58,257 nucleotides of DNA from Eggerthellaceae bacterium UBA5906. Lineage in GTDB: Bacteria > Actinomycetota > Coriobacteriia > Coriobacteriales > Eggerthellaceae. The notes under the pieces are model-generated. The model did not search any database. It saw only the letters and a program-made list of their open reading frames with translations, and was not told where the DNA came from. Both the position numbers and the translations under genes were made by a program. Position 1 is the stretch's first letter, and the number at the start of each line of letters is the position of its first letter. This document shows positions 1 to 10,461 of the stretch, in pieces. The stretch lies in NCBI GenBank assembly GCA_002431805.1, contig DJEE01000140.1:1-58257 (forward strand), read 5' to 3'.

Positions 1-633
1 TCCAGACTGCTGGAGCGTTCCAGTAAATTGTCGGATGCATTAGGCGGAGGTTCCATCACAGCGCTGCCGATCATCGAGACGCAGGCGGGTGATGTATCTG
101 CCTACATTCCGACCAACGTTATTTCCATTACCGACGGTCAGATTTATCTGCAGACCGACCTGTTCTTCCAGGGCCAGCGTCCTGCTGTTGACGTGGGCAT
201 TTCCGTGTCTCGCGTTGGTGGTTCCGCACAGATCAAACCGATGAAGTCTGTTGCTGGTACGCTAAAGCTTGACCTTGCCGCTTATCGCGAGCTGAAAGCG
301 TTTACGCAGTTTGGCTCTGACCTTGATAAAGCTACGCAAGATCAGTTGACCCGCGGTGCCGTTATGACCGAACTGCTGAAGCAGAATCGCTTTAGCATGA
401 TGGACGTATACGACCAGTCTGTGGCCATCTATGCTGGCAGCAAGGGCTATCTTGATGATGTTCCGGTCAACGATGTTGTGCGTTTCCGTGGCGAAATGCT
501 GGAGTTCCTGCATGCATCCAAGCCCGAGGTGTTCACCGAGCTTGAGAAAGCAGGCAAGTGGACGAGCGACGTCGAGAACCTGACCAACGCTGCGATCGAG
601 GCTTTCAAGCTTCAGTTCGCACCCACGGCGTAA
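1..633 (+). CDS. atpA: ATP synthase F1 subunit alpha, C-terminal part
   Basis: The gene enters from the left edge: the frame is open from base 1, so only about 210 C-terminal residues are visible. The start of the visible protein ([11 protein letters not shown], then [14 protein letters not shown] and the [15 protein letters not shown] stretch) is the classic alpha-subunit region around the nucleotide-binding fold and the arginine-finger loop [13 protein letters not shown]. The rest is the helical C-terminal domain. The subunit forms the non-catalytic nucleotide sites of the F1 hexamer on the cytoplasmic side of the membrane. It is followed after 11 bases by atpG, the standard alpha-gamma-beta-epsilon order of an atp operon. 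Identification is secure; only the N-terminal part is missing because of the window edge. Confidence 0.98.
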   Translation, partial: SRLLERSSKLSDALGGGSITALPIIETQAGDVSAYIPTNVISITDGQIYLQTDLFFQGQRPAVDVGISVSRVGGSAQIKPMKSVAGTLKLDLAAYRELKAFTQFGSDLDKATQDQLTRGAVMTELLKQNRFSMMDVYDQSVAIYAGSKGYLDDVPVNDVVRFRGEMLEFLHASKPEVFTELEKAGKWTSDVENLTNAAIEAFKLQFAPTA

Positions 634-644
634 GGTAGGTAGCG

Positions 645-1547
645 ATGCCCAACCTTCACGACATTGATAGGCGTATCAACTCCGTCTCTTCGACGAAGCA
701 GATTACGCGAACCATGGAAATGGTTGCTGCTGCGAAGATTCGCCTTGCAGGCGAGCGCGTGGCTGCAGCTACGCCGTACGCCGAGTCCATGGTCGAAATG
801 TTGGCCAACGTTGCCAAGCGTGTAGGTGGCTCCGAGAACGCGTTGTTGCGCAAGCATGACGAGGTCAAGAATGTTCTCGTTGTTGTCGTTGTGTCCGACC
901 GTGGTTTGGCTGGCGGCTTCAACAGCAACGTTCTTCGTCACGTCGAGCGACTGATGAAGAAGAAGCAGGCGGCTGGCGCTCGTGTGAGCGTTGTCGCCTG
1001 CGGTAAGAAGGCATCGGGCTACTTTACCTATCGTAAAGTGGAGCCCGTACTGTCCTTCGCTAATTTGTCTGCCGATCCTACGGTTGAAGAGGCAACTGAT
1101 ATTGCTTCTTATGCCGTGGAAGGCTACGCCAACGGCACGATCGACGAGGTTATCGTGGTGTATAACCACGCAAAGAATGCGGCAGAGCAGCAGCTTCGCG
1201 AAGAAGTGCTGCTTCCCGTCGACACGGAAGCGTTTGCGTCTGATTCGGGCAACAATGCTTCCGAGGCTTCTGGCGAGGAGCTTCAGGGCGATGTTATTTT
1301 CGAGCCGAGCCCCGAGGCCGTTCTTGACCAGTTGCTGCCGGCGTATGTGCGTACCACGTTGTATCACGCGCTTATCGACTCGGCAGCTGCCGAGCAGGGT
1401 GCACGCCGCAACGCCATGATGTCGGCTACGGACAATGCCACCGAGATGGTTAACACGTTGACCAGATTGTATAACCGCGTACGCCAGGGCGCTATCACGA
1501 CCGAGATTTCGGAAATCGTCGGTGGCGCAGCTGCTTTGGAGGATTAA
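645..1547 (+). CDS. atpG: ATP synthase F1 subunit gamma
   Basis: A 300-residue gamma subunit, the central rotor shaft that couples proton flow through Fo to conformational change in the alpha/beta hexamer. The N-terminal helix (DIDRRINSVSSTKQITRTMEMVA) and the C-terminal helix (ATDNATEMVNTLTRLYNRVRQ, then ITTEISEIVGGA) are the two halves of the coiled-coil shaft and are highly typical. A variable acidic insertion around residues 197-215 (ASDSGNNASEASGEE) lies between them, as in several actinobacterial gammas. Start: ATG at 645 with AGGTAGG just upstream. The stop codon abuts the atpD start directly, so the genes are tightly coupled within the operon. Confidence 0.98.
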   Translation: MPNLHDIDRRINSVSSTKQITRTMEMVAAAKIRLAGERVAAATPYAESMVEMLANVAKRVGGSENALLRKHDEVKNVLVVVVVSDRGLAGGFNSNVLRHVERLMKKKQAAGARVSVVACGKKASGYFTYRKVEPVLSFANLSADPTVEEATDIASYAVEGYANGTIDEVIVVYNHAKNAAEQQLREEVLLPVDTEAFASDSGNNASEASGEELQGDVIFEPSPEAVLDQLLPAYVRTTLYHALIDSAAAEQGARRNAMMSATDNATEMVNTLTRLYNRVRQGAITTEISEIVGGAAALED

Positions 1548-3002
<1,455 letters not shown>

Positions 3003-3003
3003 T

Positions 3004-3273
3004 ATGGCTAGCTTCAAGTGCGACATCGTTACGCCTGCCGAGAAGCTGCTGACTACCGAAGCTGAAATGGTTGTTGTGCCGGGCGTTGAAGGTGAGATGG
3101 GCTTTTTGGCCGGTCATGCACCTTTGGTTTCCGCCTTGGCTGACGGCGAGATTCGCTTGACTCCTGCTGGCGGCGGTGCCGTTCAGCGTTTTGAGGTCAA
3201 GGGCGGCTATGTGCAGGTTACCGGCGACAAGGTTATTATCCTTGCCGACAGTGCGCAGCCTGTTGCTGCATAG
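3004..3273 (+). CDS. atpC: ATP synthase F1 subunit epsilon, short form without C-terminal helices
   Basis: An 89-residue epsilon subunit. The visible part is the N-terminal beta-sandwich (FKCDIVTPAEKLLTTEAEMVVVPGVEGEMGFLAGHAPLVSAL...VKGGYVQVTGDKVIILAD), which docks epsilon on gamma and the c-ring. The usual family length is about 130-140 residues, with a C-terminal pair of helices that can insert into F1 and inhibit ATP hydrolysis. Here the protein stops right after the sandwich. The terminator hairpin begins 92 bases after the stop, so there is no room for a frameshifted helical domain. I therefore read it as a naturally short epsilon. It is the last gene of the atp operon. Confidence 0.95.
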   Translation: MASFKCDIVTPAEKLLTTEAEMVVVPGVEGEMGFLAGHAPLVSALADGEIRLTPAGGGAVQRFEVKGGYVQVTGDKVIILADSAQPVAA

Positions 3274-3364
3274 TTTGGGCGTCGGCTTGAGCATATAACC
3301 CGCGGCCGCTGGTGCGACTGCTGGCAACGCGACGGTCGTACCCAATCGGCTGGCATTTTGATAG

Positions 3365-3393
3365 CCCCCCGCAGTGAGCGGGGGGTTATTTTT
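3365..3393 (+). terminator. Rho-independent terminator of the atp operon
   Basis: Perfect 8-bp stem CCCCCCGC/GCGGGGGG (3365-3372 with 3378-3385), loop AGTGA, followed by TTATTTTTA. It lies 92 bases after the atpC stop codon and ends the ATP synthase operon. Confidence 0.92.
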
Positions 3394-3440
3394 ATGCCTA
3401 CAAAATCCATCGTTTGTTCGAACACGCGTGCGTCCGAGGC

Positions 3441-3449
3441 TGCTATGAT
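3441..3449 (+). promoter_or_regulatory. Extended -10 promoter for dnaE
   Basis: TGC-TATGAT is an extended -10 element (TG one base before the hexamer), with no convincing -35 box. It lies about 100 bases before the dnaE start and after the atp terminator, so it is the best candidate for dnaE transcription. The same TGN-TAnnnT arrangement recurs before several genes in the window. Confidence 0.5.
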
Positions 3450-3546
3450 GGGGAACCGGAATAAGGAACCCTACGGCTTTAGGCAGCCCAAAGGCTTCAA
3501 GCCGAAGGCGAGCACATCAGTTTGCGAGTAGATTTGAGGCGCATTT

Positions 3547-6500
3547 ATGGCGTTCGTTCATTTGCACAATCATACTGAATATTCGCTGCTTGACGGATTG
3601 ACCCATGTCAAAGACATGGTGCGTCGCGCTGCGGAACTTGACATGCCTGCGGTAGCTATTACTGACCACGGTGTTATGTCTGGCGTGCCGGAGCTTTGCG
3701 ATGCATGCGATGCCATTGAGAAGGAAACAGGCAAGCGCGTAAAGCCAATTTACGGCTGCGAGGTGTATTTCACAACCGATGAAGAGCTACGCAAAGATGT
3801 GAAGCCGAAGCTGTACCATCTTTTGCTGCTTGCGAAAACAAATGAAGGCTATCATAACCTGTTACACCTGGTCAGCGAGTCGCACGTAGACAATTTCTAT
3901 TATAAACCGCGTACTACGTTTAGCATGCTTCAGAAGTATGGCAAGGGTATCATTGGCTCTTCCGCTTGCATCGCAGGTATTATTCCCAAGTTGCTTGATA
4001 ACCGTCAGTTTGATGACGCGGTTGAATGGGCGAACAAATTTGCAAGCTGCTTTGAGCCGGGCGACTTTTATATCGAGCTCCAAAATCAGGGCATTCGCAC
4101 TGATGGCGGCTTAACGCAAACAGAGCTGAATCATCAGCTTACCGAGGTTGCGCACCGTGCGGGCCTGAAAACCATTGCAACGAACGACTTCCACTATCTG
4201 TTGCAAGAGGACGCTCGGGCGCAGGATATTATGCTGTGCATTGGCACGGGCTCTGCTGTTAACGATACAAATCGCATGAAGTTTGCCAATGACCAGTTCT
4301 ATATGAAAACCGAAGAGGAAATGCGCGAGGCGCTGCGTGATTTCCCCGAGGCGTGCGACACCACCGTAGAGGTTGCTGAAAAGTGCAACGTGGTATTGGA
4401 ACGCGATTCTATTTTGCCTAAGTTTCCCTTGCCTGAGGGTGAAACCGACGAAAGCTGGTTCCGCCATCAGGTTATGGTTGGTATGAAGAAGCGCTACGGC
4501 GATCCTATCCCGAAAGAGCCGCTTGATCGCGCCGAATACGAGATGAGCGTTATTATCCAGCAGGGCTTCCCGGCGTACTTCTTGATTGTGCAGGAATATC
4601 TGAACTGGGCTCGTAGCCAGGGCATTGGCGTTGGACCGGGTCGTGGATCGGCTGCAGGTTCCATTGTTGCATACGCTATGGGCATTACCGACCTTGAGCC
4701 GCTTTCGAACGGCTTGCTGTTCGAGCGCTTCTTGTCTCCTGAGCGCGTTGAGATGCCTGATATCGACTGCGACTTCGAGGATGAACGTCGCCAGGAAGTT
4801 ATCGAGCATATTCGTGAAGTATATGGCGCTGACCATGTTACGGGCGTTATCACGTTTGGTAAGCTGCAGGCTAAAAACGCCGTGCGCGATGCTGCCCGCG
4901 TGCTTGACTACCCGTACAGCGTAGGCGACCGCATTTGCAAGATGATTGGTGATGAGCTGGGCATTACCATTCAAAAGGCGCTTGACACTAACCCCGATTT
5001 GAAAAAGGCCTACGACACCGAAGAAGACGTTAAGGCTGTTGTTGACGCTGCGCAGTCCATTGAAGGGCATGTGCGTGGCGAAGGCGTACATGCATGTGCA
5101 ACCATCATTTGCCGCGACCCCATGGCCGACCACGTACCGGTAAAGCGCGACACCAAAGGTGGCGGCATCATTACGCAGTACGATGGTCATTACACGCCTG
5201 ACCTGGGCTTGTTGAAGATGGACTTCCTTGGCTTGCGTACGTTGGGCGTGCTTTCGCGCGCGTGCCGTAATGTGGAGATGACAACGGGCCGCAAGATTGT
5301 TCCCGAGGAAATCCCCACAGACGACGAGGCGGCGTTTGCGTTGATGCGCTCCGGCAACATGGACGGTTTGTTCCAGGTTGAAGGCGGCTTGTACGTAAGC
5401 TTGTTCGCGCGACTCCCACCGCATAGGTTCAGCGACATTGTTGCTTCTATCGCTCTGAACCGACCGGGCCCGTTGGAGTCTGGCATGGTTGAGGACTACA
5501 TTAAGGTAGCAAGCGGTAAAACGCCTGTTCACTACTATGATGAGCGCCTGCGTCCTGTGCTTGAGGAAACGTATGGCACCATGGTGTACCAAGAGCAGAT
5601 CATGCAGGTGTCCATGGTCATGAGCGGCTTTTCTGCCGGCAAGGCAGACAAGCTGCGTAAGGCAATGGGCAAGAAAAAGCTCGACATCATGCGCATGTTG
5701 CAGGAAGACTGGAACAACGGCGCGGTAGAGAACGGCTATTCGCTGGAAATTGCGAAGAAGATTTGGGACGACGCTGAGAAGTTCGCTAAGTACGCGTTCA
5801 ACAAATCGCACTCGGCCGCATACTCCATTTTGGTTATGCGCACGGCGTACCTGAAGGCGCATTACCCCAATGAGTACATGGCTGCTGTGCTGTCCAGCTA
5901 TATGGGCAACACTGACCGTCTGATTCGCTATATTTCCAGCTGCAACCACAATGGCACACCCGTGTTGCCGCCTGACATTAACTCGTCGAATGCGGAATTC
6001 ACGCCGGTTGAAAACGGCATTCGCTTTGGCTTGGTTGGTGTGCGCGGCGTGGGTCGCAACGTTGCGGATGAGATTATCGAAGAGCGCGAGAAGAATGGTC
6101 CGTTCACCAGCTTACACGACTTCGTGAACCGCGTGGATGCGAAGTGCTACAACCGCAAAACGCTTGAAGCCCTTATCAAGGGCGGTGCGTTCGACTCTAC
6201 GGGGTACACGCGTAAGCAGCTTATGTACTTCATTGAAGAAACGCCGCTGCTAGAAGGGGCGGCGAAGCGCCAGAAAGACCGCGACCGCGGTCAGGTGAGC
6301 ATGTTCGACTTATTTGCTGACGATGCGGACTCGGGCTTCCAGGAGGACGTGCCTGCGCCTGATGGCGTGGAGTGGCCGAAGCGGCAGCTGCTTGCCTACG
6401 AGAAAGAGATCATGAAGATTTATGTCTCGGATCACCCGCTTACGCCGTACGAGAACTACATCTCGCACATTACGAAGTGGCAGCTGGGTGATTTGGCGGA

Positions 6501-7005
6501 GCGCACGAAGGAGATTAAGTCTGCGGTGTTCGTGGGCATGGTGTCTAACGTGGTTACGAAGCTGACGAAGCGCGGCACGAAGATGGCAACGTTTGACCTT
6601 GAGGACACAACGGGCCATGTGGCGTGCATTTGCTTCAAGTATGAGGAAAACGCCGAGGCTATACAAGAAGATGCCATTGTGAAAATCAAGGGCAAGTTTG
6701 AACATTCTGACCGTGGCAACCAGATCATGGTGTTCGAGATGGAGACGCTGGAGCTGAACGAAGAGGACGCAAAGCCGCGGCAGCTGCAGCTGAGCGTGCC
6801 TATGTCGGATTTCGATCAGTCGAAGTCTATGCGTTTGAGCCGTATTTTGAAGTCATACCCCGGCCGCGATGGCGTAGTGTTGTTCGTACGCCAAAATGAT
6901 GGGCATAAGTTCCGCGCGGAGCTGCCAATAACGGTAGATGCGGAAAGCCCCATCATGAAAAGCGAGCTAACAGACCTGTTTGGCTACAACGTGCTGAGCG
7001 CATAA
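3547..7005 (+). CDS. dnaE: DNA polymerase III subunit alpha (DnaE1 type)
   Basis: A 1152-residue replicative polymerase, full length for DnaE1. The N-terminal PHP domain begins HLHNHTEYSLLDG and continues with AITDHGVMSG. The palm contains GPGRGSAAGS and the catalytic aspartates in MPDIDCDFEDERR. The fingers carry the RPGPLESGMVEDYI and VYQEQIMQVSMVMSGFS blocks, then the helix-hairpin-helix and beta-binding region. An OB fold near residues 1000-1090 (VFVGMVSNVVTKLTKRGTKMATFDLED) and a short C-terminal domain end the protein. It synthesises chromosomal DNA in the holoenzyme. Start: ATG at 3547 with TTGAGGCG upstream. It stands alone, bounded by an upstream promoter and a downstream hairpin terminator at 7050. 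Confidence 0.98.
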   Translation: MAFVHLHNHTEYSLLDGLTHVKDMVRRAAELDMPAVAITDHGVMSGVPELCDACDAIEKETGKRVKPIYGCEVYFTTDEELRKDVKPKLYHLLLLAKTNEGYHNLLHLVSESHVDNFYYKPRTTFSMLQKYGKGIIGSSACIAGIIPKLLDNRQFDDAVEWANKFASCFEPGDFYIELQNQGIRTDGGLTQTELNHQLTEVAHRAGLKTIATNDFHYLLQEDARAQDIMLCIGTGSAVNDTNRMKFANDQFYMKTEEEMREALRDFPEACDTTVEVAEKCNVVLERDSILPKFPLPEGETDESWFRHQVMVGMKKRYGDPIPKEPLDRAEYEMSVIIQQGFPAYFLIVQEYLNWARSQGIGVGPGRGSAAGSIVAYAMGITDLEPLSNGLLFERFLSPERVEMPDIDCDFEDERRQEVIEHIREVYGADHVTGVITFGKLQAKNAVRDAARVLDYPYSVGDRICKMIGDELGITIQKALDTNPDLKKAYDTEEDVKAVVDAAQSIEGHVRGEGVHACATIICRDPMADHVPVKRDTKGGGIITQYDGHYTPDLGLLKMDFLGLRTLGVLSRACRNVEMTTGRKIVPEEIPTDDEAAFALMRSGNMDGLFQVEGGLYVSLFARLPPHRFSDIVASIALNRPGPLESGMVEDYIKVASGKTPVHYYDERLRPVLEETYGTMVYQEQIMQVSMVMSGFSAGKADKLRKAMGKKKLDIMRMLQEDWNNGAVENGYSLEIAKKIWDDAEKFAKYAFNKSHSAAYSILVMRTAYLKAHYPNEYMAAVLSSYMGNTDRLIRYISSCNHNGTPVLPPDINSSNAEFTPVENGIRFGLVGVRGVGRNVADEIIEEREKNGPFTSLHDFVNRVDAKCYNRKTLEALIKGGAFDSTGYTRKQLMYFIEETPLLEGAAKRQKDRDRGQVSMFDLFADDADSGFQEDVPAPDGVEWPKRQLLAYEKEIMKIYVSDHPLTPYENYISHITKWQLGDLAERTKEIKSAVFVGMVSNVVTKLTKRGTKMATFDLEDTTGHVACICFKYEENAEAIQEDAIVKIKGKFEHSDRGNQIMVFEMETLELNEEDAKPRQLQLSVPMSDFDQSKSMRLSRILKSYPGRDGVVLFVRQNDGHKFRAELPITVDAESPIMKSELTDLFGYNVLSA

Positions 7006-7049
7006 CTGTCTGATTGAGGGCGATGCGTCGAAAGCTGCAGAGCAATGTC

Positions 7050-7085
7050 ATGGGACTCGGATGTGAATCCGGGTCCCATTTCTTT
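7050..7085 (+). terminator. Terminator after dnaE
   Basis: Thirteen-base-pair stem (7050-7062 with 7067-7079, one G-T pair), GTGA loop, followed by TTCTTTT. It lies 45 bases after the dnaE stop. Because it falls within the longest open frame of truA, it argues that truA starts downstream of it. Confidence 0.85.
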
Positions 7086-7124
7086 TACGGGGCAATGTCG
7101 CGTATCATGATGCGCATGGAGAAA

Positions 7125-7985
7125 ATGAATGAACATACTAAGACAGCCTTGCGGCCTGCGACAGGCGTGTATAAAGACGCCTCGCGTGTAAGCGATGCGG
7201 CTGACTTCCAGCGAAGCGCGGTGGAGCGCACGCTTTCGCTGACGGTGTCATATGATGGTGCCCCGTTTCGCGGGTTTGCGCGTCAACCAAAACAACTGAC
7301 GGTGCAAGGTGAGCTTGAGCAGGCGCTTTCGCTGGTGTTTCGCCGGCCTATTGAAGTGGTGTGCTCGGGTCGTACCGACGCTGGTGTGCACGCGCTTGGG
7401 CAAGTGGTGAGCTTTGACGTAACAAACGATGAGCTTCAAGGGCGAAACCTGTACAGTTTGCGCCGCAGCTTGAACGCGCTTACGCACAAGGATATTACCG
7501 TACGCGCAGTTGAAGAGCGTGAACCGGGGTTCAGCGCGCGCTTCGATGCGCAGTGGCGCGAATACCACTATCACATCTGCATTGACGAAACGCCGCCGTT
7601 GTTCATGAGGAACTTTAGCTGGTTTGTGCACGGTGCGCTTGATGTTGAGGCTATGCGGCAAGCTGCGCGCTATTTGGAAGGCGAGCACGATTTCAAAAGC
7701 TTTTGCATGGCGGCAAGCGCGGTGGGAAAACCAACGTGCAGGAACGTGCACGAGATTTCGCTTTCGCATGAAACGGTTATGGGTGAAAACATCCTCACTA
7801 TCAAAGTGGTGGGCAACGCTTTTTTGCATTCTATGGTGCGTACTATCGTGGGGACGCTGGTGATGGTAGGCCGTGGGCAACGCAAACCCGAATGGGTGCA
7901 ACAGGTGCTTGAGGCGCGCAATCGCACCGCAGCAGGCGAGAACGCCCCTGCTGCCGGTTTAGTGTTTTGGCGGGTGCAGTACTAA
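7125..7985 (+). CDS. truA: tRNA pseudouridine(38-40) synthase TruA
   Basis: Isomerises uridines 38-40 in the tRNA anticodon arm. The catalytic aspartate is in CSGRTDAGVHALGQV. Other family blocks are LSLTVSYDGAPFRGFARQP, the paired FSARFDAQWREYHYHI segment, and HDFKSFCMAAS with FLHSMVRTIVGTLVMVGRG near the C-terminus. The frame is open back to 7014, but the dnaE terminator occupies 7050-7085, so the start lies at 7095, 7107, 7116 or 7125. I use 7125, which follows GGAG, although the spacing is tight and no candidate has an ideal ribosome site. All choices leave about 35-45 poorly conserved residues before the catalytic core. The stop codon overlaps the ATG of the next small gene (TAATG). Confidence 0.93.
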   Translation: MNEHTKTALRPATGVYKDASRVSDAADFQRSAVERTLSLTVSYDGAPFRGFARQPKQLTVQGELEQALSLVFRRPIEVVCSGRTDAGVHALGQVVSFDVTNDELQGRNLYSLRRSLNALTHKDITVRAVEEREPGFSARFDAQWREYHYHICIDETPPLFMRNFSWFVHGALDVEAMRQAARYLEGEHDFKSFCMAASAVGKPTCRNVHEISLSHETVMGENILTIKVVGNAFLHSMVRTIVGTLVMVGRGQRKPEWVQQVLEARNRTAAGENAPAAGLVFWRVQY

Positions 7986-8146
7986 TGGAACGCAAACAGG
8001 GAAAACCCGGCGGCGGGAAAAAGGCCGCGCGCAAAAAGCAGCTTGCTACGTTTAGCCATCTGTACGAAAGCCGCGACAAGAAACTATGCGTGTTCGAGGA
8101 TGAGCATGGGCATCTAACAAGCGTGCGGGCATCGCGCTTAGCGTAG
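7985..8146 (+). CDS. Small basic protein of unknown function (53 aa) coupled to truA
   Basis: A 53-codon frame whose ATG overlaps the truA stop codon by one base (TAATG), a sign of translational coupling. The predicted protein begins MERKQGKPGGGKKAARKKQ, is strongly basic in its first 20 residues, and then has a short mixed segment (TFSHLYESRDKKLCVFEDEHGH). No membrane segment, signal or known motif is visible. A basic N-terminus could bind RNA, which would suit its truA partner, but that is inference. It ends about 110 bases before a strong bidirectional terminator, so truA and this gene form one transcription unit. I do not recognise the family. Confidence 0.5.
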   Translation: MERKQGKPGGGKKAARKKQLATFSHLYESRDKKLCVFEDEHGHLTSVRASRLA

Positions 8147-8254
8147 AAGGCTGGCTGATTCCCGCATGGTTGCGAGTTGGCAAGCGGCTCGGAAGACGCG
8201 CGCGTCAGGCAAGCTGCCCAGACTCCCGCTCCCGCTGCTTACGCAAGTGCAAGA

Positions 8255-8287
8255 AAAACGCCGTCGCATGTGCTGCGACGGCGTTTT
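8255..8287. terminator. Bidirectional terminator between truA unit and asnB
   Basis: Perfect 14-bp stem, AAAACGCCGTCGCA (8255-8268) with TGCGACGGCGTTTT (8274-8287), loop TGTGC. A and T runs at the two ends let it stop transcription from both convergent units. Confidence 0.9.
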
Positions 8288-8290
8288 GCG

Positions 8291-10291
8291 TTAGCGTGCC
8301 TTTGGTTTCTCGGGCGCGGTTTTGTCTACGAAGTAGATTTTGTACCACATGAGGAACATGTACACGATCCAGATTTTGCGGCTGCGGTCGGCACCGGCTT
8401 TGTGCTCGTCAAGCAAGCGCACCAGCTCGTCGGTGTTGAAGAACTCGCGGGCGATATCGCCGGTAAACCATTCCTTAACTTGGTTGTAGTAGCGATCTTC
8501 GCGCAGCCAATTCACCACAGGGACAGGGAAGCCCAGCTTTTCCTTTTGCGCCCAATCTTTGGGGATGGCACGTTCAGATGCTTCGCGCAGGGTGAGCTTT
8601 GTTTGCGACTCGTTGGCCTTCAGCGGCGTGGGGATGGTGGCCGACACGTCGAACACGCGGCGGTCCAGGAAGGGAACGCGCGATTCAAGCGAGTGCGCCA
8701 TGGACATCTTGTCCGTTTTCAGCAGGATGTCGCCAACAAGCCAGAAGTACAGGTCGACGTACTGCATACGCGTGGTTTCATCAAGGTCTTTGACCTCGGC
8801 ATAAACCGGCGCCGTAAGTTGTTGCGGGGTAGGGGCGTTACAGCCGCCGCGCAGTAGCTTGGAGCGTTCCTCAACAGTGAAAGCCACGCCGTTTGCGTTG
8901 GTGTAATACCAGTCTTCCGGGGTTTCGCTTGCGCGCTCAAGGTAGTTGGCGCCGCGGATGCCCAGCTTGCGCATAGCGCTAGACGCGCCGCGCAGCAGGC
9001 CCTTCGGAGCCCACGACAGCTTGGCGTTGGAAAACGGCGTTTGGTAAATGCGGTAGCCGCCAAAGAACTCGTCGGCGCCTTCGCCGGAAAGCACGGCTTT
9101 AACCTGCGTTGCGGCAATTTGGTCAACAAAATACAGCGCAACGGCAGAAGGGTCGGCCGAAGGCTCGTCCATGTGCCACTGCACGCGGGGGAGGCTTTCC
9201 CAATACTCTTCTTCGCTAATGTATTTGTCGGTGTTGGCAATGTGCAGCTCATCGGCAAGTTCGCGCGCCCAGGAAATCTCGTCGCGCATCATGCCGCCGG
9301 CGCCCTCAACGTTGTTGGCGGCTGCGTTTTTGTAGCAGTCAAAACCCACGGTGAACGTTTTGATATCGGGGTTTTCTTTAGCCAAGCACGCAGCCATGTA
9401 GCTGGAGTCGATGCCGGAAGAAAGGAAGCTGCCAACCTCAACATCGGCAACGTTGTGGTAACGCACGCTGTCGCGTAGCACCTCATCGATGGCCTCAACG
9501 GTGTCTTGGCGGCTACGCTGGGTGTCGAAATGGTACTCCGGGCGCCAGTAACGACGCTGCGTGATGGAGCCATCGGCGTGAACGGTCATGCAATGTGCCG
9601 GTGCCAGCTTGAAGATGCCCTTGAAGAACGTTTCGGGCAGCGCGCTGAATTGGAAGCACAGATACTGTTCAAGCGCTTCGCGGTTAAGCTCGCGCGTGTA
9701 GGCGGGGTGCTCGAGGATGCACTTAATTTCCGAGGCGAAAATGAACTGCCCGTTTTGCTGCGTATAGTAAAACGGCTTGATGCCGAAAAAGTCACGTGCG
9801 CAGAAAAGCTCGCGTGTTTCGCGGTTCCAAATGGCAAACGCGAACATGCCGCGCAGGCGGTCGAGCACGCCTTCGCCCCAATGCAGGTAGCCGGTAAGCA
9901 GCACTTCGGTGTCCGAATTCGTTTGGAATTCCCAGCCTGCGGCCTCAAGCTCGCCGCGCAGGTTGCGGTAGTTGTAAATCTCGCCGTTGAACACGATGGC
10001 GAATGCGCCTTTTGCGGCAGCCTGCTCGCGCGTGCCGCACGGAGTGCCGTCAAGGTGCAGGGCTGGCGACGTGATAGCGGCGGCGTGGTTGCCCGTGGCG
10101 CGCACCATGGGCTGGTTGCCGTTTGCCAGGTCGATAAGCGACAAGCGGCGGTGGCCAAGCGCAATGCCGCTTTCGGCATCGATGTATTGGCCTTCGCCGT
10201 CGGGCCCGCGGTGGGCCATGACGTCGCACATGGCTTTCAGGGTTGGCAGGCTTGCGTCCGTTGCCTGCGTGAATCCGCAGATACCGCACAT
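8291..10291 (-). CDS. asnB: Asparagine synthase (glutamine-hydrolysing)
   Basis: A 666-residue AsnB that makes asparagine from aspartate, ATP and glutamine. The start is fixed at 10291 because the mature enzyme needs Cys2 as nucleophile (MCGICGFTQ); GGAGGG lies upstream. The N-terminal class II amidotransferase domain shows MAHRGPDGEG, GHRRLSLIDLANGNQPM, FNGEIYNYRNLR and SDTEVLL. The synthetase domain shows the pyrophosphate loop GSFLSSGIDSS, SGEGADEFFGGY and SRVPFLDRRVF. A possible minus-strand -10 (TATGAT) lies at 10331-10336. It is a single-gene unit convergent with truA. Its length fits the long AsnB subclass (about 620-670 residues), which can also amidate other targets, so a cell-wall role cannot be excluded. 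Confidence 0.96.
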   Translation of the reverse strand: MCGICGFTQATDASLPTLKAMCDVMAHRGPDGEGQYIDAESGIALGHRRLSLIDLANGNQPMVRATGNHAAAITSPALHLDGTPCGTREQAAAKGAFAIVFNGEIYNYRNLRGELEAAGWEFQTNSDTEVLLTGYLHWGEGVLDRLRGMFAFAIWNRETRELFCARDFFGIKPFYYTQQNGQFIFASEIKCILEHPAYTRELNREALEQYLCFQFSALPETFFKGIFKLAPAHCMTVHADGSITQRRYWRPEYHFDTQRSRQDTVEAIDEVLRDSVRYHNVADVEVGSFLSSGIDSSYMAACLAKENPDIKTFTVGFDCYKNAAANNVEGAGGMMRDEISWARELADELHIANTDKYISEEEYWESLPRVQWHMDEPSADPSAVALYFVDQIAATQVKAVLSGEGADEFFGGYRIYQTPFSNAKLSWAPKGLLRGASSAMRKLGIRGANYLERASETPEDWYYTNANGVAFTVEERSKLLRGGCNAPTPQQLTAPVYAEVKDLDETTRMQYVDLYFWLVGDILLKTDKMSMAHSLESRVPFLDRRVFDVSATIPTPLKANESQTKLTLREASERAIPKDWAQKEKLGFPVPVVNWLREDRYYNQVKEWFTGDIAREFFNTDELVRLLDEHKAGADRSRKIWIVYMFLMWYKIYFVDKTAPEKPKAR

Positions 10292-10423
10292 AGTGAGGCA
10301 TCCCTCCAATCGTATATATAGGTAGGCTTCATCATAACGAATGGGCGCGTTGCTGGCACGCCCCGCGCGAAAAGCGCAGATTTCAGCTGCGGGCCTAAGC
10401 GTCGCAAAAGCAATATGCGAGCG

Positions 10424-10432
10424 TGCTACACT
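10424..10432 (+). promoter_or_regulatory. Extended -10 promoter for the PEBP gene
   Basis: TGC-TACACT, an extended -10 element 30 bases before the start codon of the PEBP-family gene. It matches the TGN-TAnnnT form seen elsewhere in the window. Confidence 0.45.
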
Positions 10433-10461
10433 GCGAGAAACGCAAAGAGAAAGGAAGCGGC

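Noticed and set aside
4111..5949. 612-codon minus-strand open frame within dnaE
   Set aside because: Fully antisense to the polymerase core; composition is typical of a reverse-frame shadow.
8177..8857. 226-codon plus-strand frame opposite the asnB 3' end
   Set aside because: Antisense to conserved AsnB sequence and spans the bidirectional terminator.
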